A stretch of 64,000 nucleotides of DNA from Flavobacterium sp. Sd200 (lineage in GTDB: Bacteria > Bacteroidota > Bacteroidia > Flavobacteriales > Flavobacteriaceae): NCBI RefSeq assembly GCF_009826935.1, contig NZ_WUMN01000003.1, positions 62,001 through 126,000 of the forward strand, written 5' to 3'. The notes beneath the pieces are model-generated. The model was not told where the DNA came from. It worked only from the letters and a program-made list of their open reading frames with translations, and did not search any database. Position 1 is the stretch's first letter. The number at the start of each line of letters is the position of its first letter. Positions 17,866 through 26,177 of the stretch are shown one piece after another. Made by a program: the position numbers and the translations under genes.

Positions 17866-19026
17866 ATGACGACCAAAAAGAAGAAGAAAAAAGATTTTAA
17901 ACACTGGGTTGGCAAAGCCCACTTATGGCTCGGACTTGCGTCCGGGCTTATTGTTTTATTGCTGGGAGTTACCGGATGCATCTTTGTGTTTAACCAGGAA
18001 ATTACAAACTGGCTGCGCAACGATGTAATGTATGTAAAAGAGGTTAAAGCTCAGGCTATACCTCCCACACAGCTTTGGCAAACCACACAGCAGGCTATAG
18101 GCAAAACAGGAACCATTACAAATATCAGTATTTATAACGATCCTCAAAAAAGCACGGTTTTTCATTGCTATAAGTTTGGCGAAGGCCATTTGTATTACTA
18201 TGATAATATAGATGAATATATATCGGTTTATGTAGATCAATACACGGGTAAAGTGCTTGGTGTTTATGATGAAGAGCTTGATTTTTTTGTTTTTATAAAA
18301 GCCCTGCACTGGAGTTTGCTTTTAAACGATGCCATAGGCCAAACCATTACGGGTTGGGCAACGCTTATATTTGTAATAATGCTTATTACAGGTATTATTT
18401 TATGGTGGCCTAAAAATAAGGCCGCGCGTAAGCAAAGACTTTGGTTTCAATGGAAAGATTCCACAAAATGGCGCCGCAAAAACTACGACCTGCACAATAT
18501 TCTTGGGTTTTATGTAGCCACTGTAGCGGTTATACTTGCATTTACAGGTATGGTTTGGGCGTTTACATGGTTCCAGAATCTAGTTTATGCAGCGGGCGCA
18601 ATGAGTGTTACCCCACCGGAATATTTAGTTTCTAAATCGGTAATTACTGAGAATGATAAAGATGCAGCTTTTAATAAAGCCTGTATTAGTGCTTTTGCTA
18701 AGCATAAAGATGCCGACAATATAAGGTTAGGTAGACCCGCAGACAGCCTTGCCCCAATTGATATTTATATTGGGCAAAACGAAGGGACTTATTATAAAAG
18801 CCATCAAATGCAGTTTGATCAGTACACAGGTGCTTTTCTGGCCGAGCGCAATCACAGCGATAAGAATTTTGGCGAACAGCTAATAACAGCCAATTATGAT
18901 ATTCATGTAGGGGCAATATTGGGAATACCCGGAAAAATACTGGCGTTTATTGCCAGCTTTATAAGTGCTATGTTACCTGTAACGGGTTTTATTATATGGT
19001 ATGGCCGTACTTATAAAAAGAAGTAG
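17866..19026 (+). CDS. PepSY-associated transmembrane protein (iron-uptake associated)
   Basis: This 386-residue protein begins with a strongly basic stretch (MTTKKKKKKDFKHW) and has the four-helix PepSY_TM layout. The first TM contains KAHLWLGLASGLIVLLLGVTGCIFVF. A large periplasmic PepSY region covers about residues 50-140. A central pair of TMs follows (GWATLIFVIMLITGIILWWP; ILGFYVATVAVILAFTGMVWAF). The last TM is LAFIASFISAMLPVTGFIIWYGR. Paired His residues in the TM helices (KAHLWLG, ALHWSLL, YDLHNILG) could bind heme, and such proteins are proposed to reduce ferric-siderophores. The operon with the siderophore receptor fits that role. The activity is an inference. Confidence 0.87.
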   Translation: MTTKKKKKKDFKHWVGKAHLWLGLASGLIVLLLGVTGCIFVFNQEITNWLRNDVMYVKEVKAQAIPPTQLWQTTQQAIGKTGTITNISIYNDPQKSTVFHCYKFGEGHLYYYDNIDEYISVYVDQYTGKVLGVYDEELDFFVFIKALHWSLLLNDAIGQTITGWATLIFVIMLITGIILWWPKNKAARKQRLWFQWKDSTKWRRKNYDLHNILGFYVATVAVILAFTGMVWAFTWFQNLVYAAGAMSVTPPEYLVSKSVITENDKDAAFNKACISAFAKHKDADNIRLGRPADSLAPIDIYIGQNEGTYYKSHQMQFDQYTGAFLAERNHSDKNFGEQLITANYDIHVGAILGIPGKILAFIASFISAMLPVTGFIIWYGRTYKKK

Positions 19027-19052
19027 CTCTTAAAAAGCTATCTAAAAACAAG

Positions 19053-19090
19053 CCGCCCGTTGAGATATTGATCAACGGGCGGTTTTACTT
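19053..19090 (+). terminator. Terminator between the iron operon and the convergent T9SS gene
   Basis: CCGCCCGTTGA / TCAACGGGCGG is an 11-bp perfect stem followed by TTTTACTTTTTT. The left side is A-rich, so it could serve both convergent transcripts. Confidence 0.9.
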
Positions 19091-19109
19091 TTTTACAGAT
19101 ATATTTGTC

Positions 19110-20504
19110 TTATTCCTTTACAATTTTTAGTGTTTTAAATGCATTGTTGCTATTCACATTTACAAAATATACACCTTTCGTAAATCCTGACATGTCTAGT
19201 TTAGCTTCGGTGTCGTTAAATGTTTTAGTCACTATCAATTGCCCAAACGCATTATGAATTTTAACAGCGTCTATGGCGGTATCATTTTTTAGATGTAATG
19301 TAGAAGCAACAGGGTTGGGGTAATGTGTTAATGATTGCATTTTTGTTGCAGGTGTGCTAAGTACATTTTCAATTGTTACTATATCGCAATTGTTTAGAGG
19401 ATCAGTAATGTCTCTTATATAAATAGTAAGATTACCTTGAGGCGGATTCATAAAGATATTAGAATCCTGCCATGGACCATTGGTATCAAGGCTGTATTGA
19501 TATGTTCCGAAACCTTCGGCATTCACAATTATACTATTTTCATCTATACTATAACCGTTTCCTATGATTGATGCCGGCCCTGATTTATTTACATGAAAGA
19601 CAGGTGATATAGCTGATACGCAATTTAAAGGGTTGGGGCTAATAACCATAACGGTATAATCTCCAGATTCGTAAGCATAATAATTAGGTAAAATTGCGTT
19701 TTCTATTACTTCACCATCTTTATACCATATAAAAGTGTGTGTGTTATCATATCCTGAAAATAGATTTACAGCGCGATAAATTATTGTAGGATTAGAGTAA
19801 TCAACACAACTGGTAAAGCTTCCGTCAAGGCTAATAATTATAGGTTGCGGTAGTTGTGATATAGAGATTGTTATCGGAGCAATTGCAGGACATCCGTTAG
19901 GGAATTGATCATTACTGACTCTTGCCCATAAAGTTTCAGAAGATGCATAGAATTCATCGGCATTTACAATTGCATTTTCATTATTCAAAGCATCTGCTTC
20001 GTTAAAAAAATATCTGACATTAAAATTTGATGCAGGGACTTGTGAGCCAATAATTGCCGGGCTAAGAGATGTGAGGTTAATAACCATGAATCCGTCGTTA
20101 ACAGCATCAGTGTCGCAAGATGAATATTCTGCGGGTAGAGCAGTGCTTTGGGGCTCAACAAAGAGATTTACTATTGTGGTGGCAAAATTGTTGGGATTTG
20201 CATTCTCACTAACCCGTGCAAAAACAGTTAACGGGTTTACAGTATTAGTAAACAGTGCCGGGAGTGCCGGGTTTGCAGTTCCGGGAGCAACAAGTCGCGG
20301 ATCCAGAAAGTAATAATTAACGCTGTACAATGTAGGGTCGAGGCTGCCTAAAACCTGTGCTTTATATTCTTGCAGGTCGAACGTTGCAATACCTGTATAA
20401 GGTGTCTGGCAAATGCTGTAGGGCTCTACCGGACCAACTTGTATTTGAGCGGTTGCATTAAAGGCAAATAACGATACAATTAAAATGTAAAGGTGTTTTT
20501 TCAT
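19110..20504 (-). CDS. T9SS-secreted protein with repeated Ig-like modules
   Basis: This 464-residue protein has a signal peptide (MKKHLYILIVSLFAFNATAQ). The middle part consists of adhesin-type Bacteroidota modules with recurrent Cys-containing turns (EPYSICQTPYTGIATFDLQEYKAQ; YSSCDTDAVNDGFMVINLTSLSPAI; FTSCVDYSNPTIIYRAVNL). The last ~75 residues form a type A sorting domain: HYPNPVASTLHLKND, HNAFGQLI, LDMSGFTKGVYFVNV and KTLKIVKE. It should cross the outer membrane through the type IX secretion system and be anchored or released. There is no catalytic motif, so an adhesive or structural role is a guess. A -7-like CAAAAATA (minus strand TATTTTTG) lies at 20525-20532. Confidence 0.88.
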   Translation of the reverse strand: MKKHLYILIVSLFAFNATAQIQVGPVEPYSICQTPYTGIATFDLQEYKAQVLGSLDPTLYSVNYYFLDPRLVAPGTANPALPALFTNTVNPLTVFARVSENANPNNFATTIVNLFVEPQSTALPAEYSSCDTDAVNDGFMVINLTSLSPAIIGSQVPASNFNVRYFFNEADALNNENAIVNADEFYASSETLWARVSNDQFPNGCPAIAPITISISQLPQPIIISLDGSFTSCVDYSNPTIIYRAVNLFSGYDNTHTFIWYKDGEVIENAILPNYYAYESGDYTVMVISPNPLNCVSAISPVFHVNKSGPASIIGNGYSIDENSIIVNAEGFGTYQYSLDTNGPWQDSNIFMNPPQGNLTIYIRDITDPLNNCDIVTIENVLSTPATKMQSLTHYPNPVASTLHLKNDTAIDAVKIHNAFGQLIVTKTFNDTEAKLDMSGFTKGVYFVNVNSNNAFKTLKIVKE

Positions 20505-20568
20505 GATGGTGTTTTTGTATTTGCCAAAAATATAAAAACCTCCTTACAATTAATGTGTTATATGATTA

Positions 20569-21006
20569 TTACTTCAAATAAAGACAAAAATTATGGTAGT
20601 CTATAATGGCTTTTCCTTTAAGGAGCACATCGGCACCAATAATGCCATGAACAGGTTTGGCTTTATAGTTGCTAAGAGCCTCGTTTACATGACTCATGTC
20701 GAACACCACAAGGTTGAAGTTCTTTGTGGTCCAGCGACCCATTTTAAGATGGTTTTTTACAGATGTTTGTGTTAGCATGCCTGTTCCGCCTGCGCCTGCT
20801 GCTTTGGTTTCACTGTCGTTTGCAGCCAGCTCAAAGTGGGTTATTCCGGCAAAGTCTACACAACTGTTAGAGGCTCCTGTATCTAAAATAAAATTGCCCT
20901 GTACGCCATTTATTTTAGCTTTTACCAAAAGGTGCTGTGTTTTAGAGAGTTTAAATTTTATGCGTTTATACCCCTTTTCTTTCAGGGCACTGTACAGGTC
21001 TTTCAT
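20569..21006 (-). CDS. Retropepsin-like aspartic protease domain protein
   Basis: This 145-residue cytosolic protein contains one aspartic-protease half: FILDTGASNSCVD at about residues 39-51 (catalytic DTGA) and a downstream hydrophobic-glycine segment (GIIGADVLLKGKAIIDY) corresponding to the ILG/flap-end motif. A single DTG means it must dimerise, as in retropepsins and bacterial clan AA proteases. No signal peptide is visible. The physiological substrate is unknown. It lies head-to-head with tatD. Confidence 0.85.
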   Translation of the reverse strand: MKDLYSALKEKGYKRIKFKLSKTQHLLVKAKINGVQGNFILDTGASNSCVDFAGITHFELAANDSETKAAGAGGTGMLTQTSVKNHLKMGRWTTKNFNLVVFDMSHVNEALSNYKAKPVHGIIGADVLLKGKAIIDYHNFCLYLK

Positions 21007-21066
21007 TAGTTTGTTATTGAATTATCAAAAATACAACAATAGCCTTCAAAAGAGATGCCAAGTTTG

Positions 21067-21074
21067 TATTTTTG
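21067..21074 (+). promoter_or_regulatory. -7 element of the tatD promoter
   Basis: TATTTTTG matches TAnnTTTG 18 nt before the tatD ATG. No clear -33 element is seen at the right distance. Confidence 0.45.
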
Positions 21075-21091
21075 CCGTTTAGTCAGTTACA

Positions 21092-21859
21092 ATGATATTT
21101 ACCGATACCCACACCCATATATACAGCGAAGAATTTGCTGCCGACAGCGATGCCATGATGCAACGTGCCTTTAATGCCGGGGTTACACGACTTTTTGTTC
21201 CGTCTATAGATAGCAGCAGTACAGCGGCTATGTATGCTTTAGAAAAACAGTATCCTGAAAATGTTTTTCTAATGATGGGACTGCATCCTACATACGTCAA
21301 AGAGAATTATAAACAAGAGCTTGAACATGTAGAACAGCAGCTTGCCACGCATAAATTTTATGCCGTGGGCGAAATAGGGGTAGACCTGTATTGGGATAAA
21401 ACCTATTTAAAGCAACAGCAGAAGGCCTTTAAACACCAAATACAACTTGCAAAAAAATACAAACTGCCCATAAACATACACTGCCGTGATGCTTTTGATG
21501 AAACATTCGAAGTGCTGGAAGACGAAAAAGGGGAGGGGTTGTTTGGAATATTCCATTGTTTTAGTGGTGATTTTGAGCAGGTACAGCGAGCCATTAGCTA
21601 TGGTATGAAGCTGGGTATTGGAGGTGTGGCAACTTTTAAGAACGGCAAAATTGACCAGTTTTTAAACGAAATAGACCTGCAGCATATAGTGCTCGAAACC
21701 GATGCTCCCTACCTTGCACCAGTGCCTTACAGGGGCAAGCGCAACGAGAGTGCCTATATACCTGTAATCGCTCAAAAACTAGCCGATATTTACAATGTTT
21801 CTTTAGAAGAAATAGCGAGCATTACAACGGCAAATTCTAAAAATGTTTACGGCATTTAA
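21092..21859 (+). CDS. tatD: TatD-family metal-dependent hydrolase / deoxyribonuclease
   Basis: This 255-residue TIM-barrel protein has all family metal ligands: DTHTHIY at residues 4-10, the Glu in GEIGVDLYW, the His in PINIHCRDA, HCFSGD, and the Asp in LETDAPYLAP. The length is normal. TatD proteins are cytosolic 3'-5' DNases linked to DNA repair. The motifs and length make the family secure but the exact paralogue less so. The gene is followed by the acyltransferase at 21928 with a 68-bp gap. Confidence 0.93.
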   Translation: MIFTDTHTHIYSEEFAADSDAMMQRAFNAGVTRLFVPSIDSSSTAAMYALEKQYPENVFLMMGLHPTYVKENYKQELEHVEQQLATHKFYAVGEIGVDLYWDKTYLKQQQKAFKHQIQLAKKYKLPINIHCRDAFDETFEVLEDEKGEGLFGIFHCFSGDFEQVQRAISYGMKLGIGGVATFKNGKIDQFLNEIDLQHIVLETDAPYLAPVPYRGKRNESAYIPVIAQKLADIYNVSLEEIASITTANSKNVYGI

Positions 21860-21927
21860 CAAAGAATTGGGCAAAAATTCAATAAAATTTTGTTCATTTG
21901 CAGTTAGTTTTAACCTTACATAAGTAC

Positions 21928-23061
21928 ATGTCCAAATACGATCATATCCGGCCTTTATATGACAGTGAAGTAAACGAGGCTCTGCGAAATATTGTTTACC
22001 ACCCCATGATGAAAGCTTTAATGAGCTTTACATTTCCGGATGTTGAAGATGAGGTTTGGATAGAACAGCTTAAAAGAACTCACTCTAAGCGCGATTTTCA
22101 GGCTAATTTTATATATAACGCTATTCATCAGGTTCTAAAACGCAGCTCTGAAGGTTTTACCACATCGGGCTTCGAAAAACTGGATAAGCACACACCATAC
22201 CTGTATATTTCCAACCACCGCGATATTATAATGGATACGTCGTTGCTTAATGTAGCGTTGTTAGACCATGGCCTTATCATGACGGCTTCGGCCATTGGCG
22301 ATAATTTGGTTAAAAAATCGTTCCTGCGCACATTGTCAAGGCTTAACCGCAGTTTTATTGTACAAAGAAGTTTGTCTCCTCGTGAATTGCTGCAAAGCTC
22401 TAAACTAATGTCGGAGTTTATATACCACATGCTAACGCGCGAAAACCGTTCGGTATGGATAGCCCAGCGCGAAGGACGTACTAAAGACGGTAACGATGCC
22501 ACACAACAGGGCGTGCTTAAAATGCTTGCTATGGCTGCCGACGGAACTCCGCTAATGGAATATTTTAAGAACATGAAAATTGTTCCGGTATCAATATCGT
22601 ATGAGTATGACCCTACCGATGCGCTTAAAATGCCACAGCTTTTGGCGAAGGCTAACGATGAGGTGTATGTAAAGGAAAAAAATGAAGATTTTACTACACT
22701 GATAAGCGGAATTATGGGCCAGAAAAAACGCATACACCTGCATGTGGGCGATGTTCTTGATACAGAGCTTGATGCTATTGCCGCCAATAACGACAGTGCA
22801 AACAAACAACTACAGGCGTTAGGGCAGGCTATTGATGATTCTATACTGAATTCATACAGGCTGTGGCCTACCAATTATATTGCGTATGACCTGCTGAATA
22901 ACACCACGCAGTTTGCCGATAAATATACTGAGAAGGAAAAACAGGTATTTGAAAGGCGTCTTGAAATGCGTATAGATATTGAAAACAAAATTTTACGAGA
23001 CGGTTTCCTTGCCATGTATGCAAACCCTGTGGTTAACAAAATGAAATATCATAATGCCTAA
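21928..23061 (+). CDS. Glycerol-phosphate / lysophosphatidate-type acyltransferase
   Basis: ATG 21928 gives 377 residues. An in-frame TTG at 21898 is upstream but less likely. The PlsC/PlsB-type acyltransferase domain covers about residues 75-300. Motif I is YISNHRDIIMD, with a His followed by Asp after five residues. Motif III is AQREGRTKDG, and motif IV is VPVSISYEYDPTDA. It is a cytoplasmic-face membrane-associated enzyme that transfers acyl chains to glycerol phosphate intermediates. The last 80 residues are helical (TEKEKQVFERRLEMRI). It overlaps the ansA start by 8 nt, implying co-translation. Substrate specificity is not visible. Confidence 0.85.
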   Translation: MSKYDHIRPLYDSEVNEALRNIVYHPMMKALMSFTFPDVEDEVWIEQLKRTHSKRDFQANFIYNAIHQVLKRSSEGFTTSGFEKLDKHTPYLYISNHRDIIMDTSLLNVALLDHGLIMTASAIGDNLVKKSFLRTLSRLNRSFIVQRSLSPRELLQSSKLMSEFIYHMLTRENRSVWIAQREGRTKDGNDATQQGVLKMLAMAADGTPLMEYFKNMKIVPVSISYEYDPTDALKMPQLLAKANDEVYVKEKNEDFTTLISGIMGQKKRIHLHVGDVLDTELDAIAANNDSANKQLQALGQAIDDSILNSYRLWPTNYIAYDLLNNTTQFADKYTEKEKQVFERRLEMRIDIENKILRDGFLAMYANPVVNKMKYHNA

Positions 23062-24079
23062 GCCACGCATTTTATTGCTTTATACAGGTGGCACCATAGG
23101 CATGGTGAAAAATTTTGAAACGGGTGCGCTCAAAGTTTTCAACTTTAAAAAACTTTTACAAAATATACCAGAGCTTAAACAGCTTGATTGTGATATAGAG
23201 ACCCTGTCTTTTGAGATGCCTATCGATTCATCTGATATGGATACATTGCAATGGGCAAAAATGGCAACCATTATAAACGATAATTATGATGGTTTCGACG
23301 GGTTTGTAATTTTGCACGGGTCAGATACTATGGCCTATTCAGCATCGGCACTGAGCTTTATGCTGCAAAACTTAAACAAGCCTGTTGTGTTTACAGGATC
23401 TCAGCTTCCTATTGGCGATTTGCGCACCGATGCCAAAGAAAACCTTATTACTGCCATACAAATAGCATCGTTAACTCAGGACGGTCAGCCTGCAGTGCGC
23501 GAAGTATCGCTGTATTTTGAATACAAACTTTATCGTGGCAACCGTACCACAAAAATAAGTGCCGAACATTTTAATGCCTTTACATCGCCCAATTATCCGG
23601 CATTGGCAGAAAGCGGTGTGCACTTAAAATTCCATAAAGAATATTTCCTGCCGGCCACACAATATAAGCCGTTACAGGTAAGTTTTGATTTTGACGACAA
23701 TGTGGCCATTGTAAAAATGTTTCCGGGCATTAATGCAAAGGTGCTTTCGGCATTGCTCAATGTGCCTAACCTTAAAGGTATAGTGCTCGAAACCTATGGG
23801 GCGGGCAATGCACCATCGGGCGACTGGTTTATAGGCATACTGCAAAAAGCCATAGAGCGTGGCCTGCATGTGGTAAACGTAACCCAGTGCTGGGGCGGAA
23901 GGGTAAACATGGGGCAGTATGAAACCAGCACTATGCTTAAGAAAATCGGGGTAATATCCGGTGCTGATATTACTACAGAGGCTGCTATTACAAAAATGAT
24001 GTACCTGTTGGGTCAAAATGTGCCACATAGCAATTTTAAAGAACTTTTTGAAACTTCGCTGTGCGGAGAATTGTCTTAA
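23054..24079 (+). CDS. ansA: Type I L-asparaginase
   Basis: This 341-residue cytosolic asparaginase hydrolyses Asn to Asp and ammonia. The first catalytic Thr is in LLYTGGTIGM at residues 7-16. The second motif, FVILHGSDTMAYSASALSFML near residue 85, carries Thr-Asp. Lys is in GSQLPIGDLRTDAKEN. There is no signal peptide, which separates it from the periplasmic type II enzyme. It starts inside the acyltransferase gene (8-nt overlap). Confidence 0.94.
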   Translation: MPKPRILLLYTGGTIGMVKNFETGALKVFNFKKLLQNIPELKQLDCDIETLSFEMPIDSSDMDTLQWAKMATIINDNYDGFDGFVILHGSDTMAYSASALSFMLQNLNKPVVFTGSQLPIGDLRTDAKENLITAIQIASLTQDGQPAVREVSLYFEYKLYRGNRTTKISAEHFNAFTSPNYPALAESGVHLKFHKEYFLPATQYKPLQVSFDFDDNVAIVKMFPGINAKVLSALLNVPNLKGIVLETYGAGNAPSGDWFIGILQKAIERGLHVVNVTQCWGGRVNMGQYETSTMLKKIGVISGADITTEAAITKMMYLLGQNVPHSNFKELFETSLCGELS

Positions 24080-24108
24080 TATTTTAGCGGTAATTAATTA
24101 TTTAATTC

Positions 24109-24116
24109 TATTTTTG
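24109..24116 (+). promoter_or_regulatory. -7 element upstream of tRNA-Ser
   Basis: TATTTTTG lies 20 nt before the tRNA 5' end and matches TAnnTTTG. No convincing -33 element. Confidence 0.45.
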
Positions 24117-24135
24117 CTGCCGAAATTAGATTTTT

Positions 24136-24223
24136 AGAGGGGTGGCCGAGTGGTCGAAGGCGCACGCCTGGAAAGTGTGTATGCTCCAAAAGGGCATCGA
24201 GGGTTCGAATCCCTTCCCCTCTG
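24136..24223 (+). tRNA. tRNA-Ser (anticodon GGA)
   Basis: This is an 88-nt class II tRNA. The acceptor stem AGAGGGG (24136-24142) pairs with CCCCTCT (24216-24222), and the discriminator is G. The anticodon loop CTGGAAA gives GGA between arms CACGC and GTGTG. A long variable arm and the T-loop GGGTTCGAATCCC are present. The 3' CCA is not encoded (CAA follows). Confidence 0.96.
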
Positions 24224-24471
24224 CAAAATTTCATAGGTCACATATCTGGTTCATGTTATTCTTTTGGAACGGTGTATAATAAATAATCTTTTGGGAACGT
24301 TGATTAATTAACCTTTAGAATTTGGATACAGATGCTCCGGTTACTTTCTGTAATTTGAAGCGTGAAAACTTCAAATTCAGTTCTTTGATTGAAATTTATT
24401 GCTAAAATCTCTTACTATATCATTTCTTAGCATTAAAGGTAAGAGTAACAAAAAACAACGCTTGGCCGGAT

Positions 24472-26157
24472 ATGAAAAGATTAATTTTTGTTATACTAAT
24501 TGCTTGTGCAATAGGTTTGAATGCGCAAACAAAAAAGCAGGTATCTCAACTTTCCGATCTATGCAATGTTTGGGGAAATTTAAAATATTTTCATCCGGAA
24601 ATAGCGGCAGGAAGACATAATTGGGATTCAATTTTGGTTGTATCTGCAAACCAGATCTTAAGTTCAGGCAATAAAAGCATTTTTCAGAATGAAATAGATA
24701 AACTCCTGCAAATTGCAGGCAGCAATAATTCTCCTGAATTTGAGATTGATTACTCAGCACATCCGTACACTTATCGGAACATTGACCATTCATGGGTAGA
24801 ACGAAGCAAGAATCTCACCAAAAATCAAAAAAGTTTATTAAGGTATAATTATTCACATCCTTATCAGGTACAGAATTTTTATGCCCAAAATAACCCTGAT
24901 GACGATGGTAACATCTGGATGCCAAATGAAAATCCGTATCCTGAAATGAAAATGCCGGATGTAAATTACAGGCTTCTTGGCCTTTTTCGTTTTTGGAACG
25001 TGATTAACTACTATTATCCCTATAAATATGCAACAGATAAAAAATGGGATAAGGTGTTAATTGATTTGATTCCTGAATTTGTAAATGCTAATAATACAAG
25101 TGCCTACCATAAGGCTATTCTAAGAATGGCAGCTTCTATAGATGACGGGCATGGAGGAGTCTATCCTTTTATTGATCTTGAAGTTGTAGGGAAATACAGT
25201 CCGCCATTTTATTTTAAATTGACAGATAACAAGGCTGTAGTAACTAAAATTCTTGATGAGCAGGCAGCCAAAAAAGCCAACCTTAAAGAGGGTAGCGTTA
25301 TTGAAAAAATAAATGACGTTTCGCTAAAGGCAAAGGCAAAGGAGTTGTGGGAGTATGTTCCGGCAGGAAATGCAGCAGGAAAATACAGAGATCTGCATAA
25401 GCTTATTTTGAACAGTAGAGAACCATTGGCAATTTACACGGGTTACAATTCTGACGGAAGCAAATTCTCCTCTGAAATAAAACTTGTTGAGAGCAGTTAT
25501 ATTCAAAATTTTGATAGTTTTCACGGGTTTTCGAGTCCAACAATCTCTAAGATAATTGCTCCTGAAGTTGCTTATGTTTATGCCTCTAATGTTACCTCTA
25601 AAAATAGAGACAGTATCTTTTTGCCACTAATGCAAACCAAGGCTATTATACTGGATTTGAGAAATTATCCAAGAACGATGCCTTCTTACACGATTCCTAA
25701 TTATTTTCTTGACAATCCTACTGTTTACAGCACATGTACAAGAAATGATTTCCGCTACCCAGGATTATTGATCTATGAAAACACCAATGCCGGAAAATGG
25801 TACGAAAAAGTTGGAGAAGAAAACCCAAGCCCATATACAGGCAAACTGATCTTACTTGTAGACTACAGGACACAGAGTTTACCTGAATTTGATTGCCTTA
25901 TTTTAAAAACCTATAAAAATACAATTGTTGTAGGAAACCAAACAGCAGGTGCTGACGGAAATGTTACAAGAATAGTCTTTCCTGGGGGATACAAAATATC
26001 ATTTTCTGGTTTGGGTATTTATCAGGCAAATGGAGACGAAGCACAACGTGTTGGAATACCTATAGATATTCCCGTAAATTATACTGTTCAGGATTTTGTA
26101 GAGGATAAAGACCCAATTTTGAAAAGAGCAATAGAATTTGCTGAAACAGGAAAATAA
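24472..26157 (+). CDS. Exported S41-family (tail-specific-like) peptidase
   Basis: This 561-residue protein has a signal peptide (MKRLIFVILIACAIGLNAQ). The N-terminal helical domain resembles S41 lid domains (LCNVWGNLKYFHPEI, LLGLFRFWNVINYYYPYK). A PDZ-like segment covers about residues 250-310 (NLKEGSVIEKINDVSLKAKAKEL). The S41 catalytic domain has AIILDLRNYP, then RTQSLPEF with the probable catalytic Ser, and VVGNQTAGADGN. It probably cleaves C-terminal segments of periplasmic or outer-membrane proteins. The DNA is more AT-rich than neighbouring core genes, and it sits directly after a tRNA gene, so acquisition is possible. Confidence 0.87.
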   Translation: MKRLIFVILIACAIGLNAQTKKQVSQLSDLCNVWGNLKYFHPEIAAGRHNWDSILVVSANQILSSGNKSIFQNEIDKLLQIAGSNNSPEFEIDYSAHPYTYRNIDHSWVERSKNLTKNQKSLLRYNYSHPYQVQNFYAQNNPDDDGNIWMPNENPYPEMKMPDVNYRLLGLFRFWNVINYYYPYKYATDKKWDKVLIDLIPEFVNANNTSAYHKAILRMAASIDDGHGGVYPFIDLEVVGKYSPPFYFKLTDNKAVVTKILDEQAAKKANLKEGSVIEKINDVSLKAKAKELWEYVPAGNAAGKYRDLHKLILNSREPLAIYTGYNSDGSKFSSEIKLVESSYIQNFDSFHGFSSPTISKIIAPEVAYVYASNVTSKNRDSIFLPLMQTKAIILDLRNYPRTMPSYTIPNYFLDNPTVYSTCTRNDFRYPGLLIYENTNAGKWYEKVGEENPSPYTGKLILLVDYRTQSLPEFDCLILKTYKNTIVVGNQTAGADGNVTRIVFPGGYKISFSGLGIYQANGDEAQRVGIPIDIPVNYTVQDFVEDKDPILKRAIEFAETGK

Positions 26158-26177
26158 AAACTACTATTAATGAACGG

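Noticed and set aside
22128..22874. Open frame of 248 codons opposite the acyltransferase
   Set aside because: Ser-rich translation with no features; the plus strand encodes a recognisable enzyme.
24352..24377. Perfect hairpin AATTTGAAG / CTTCAAATT before the S41 peptidase gene as terminator or attachment site
   Set aside because: No T-run and no second copy near the gene block; probably chance in AT-rich DNA.
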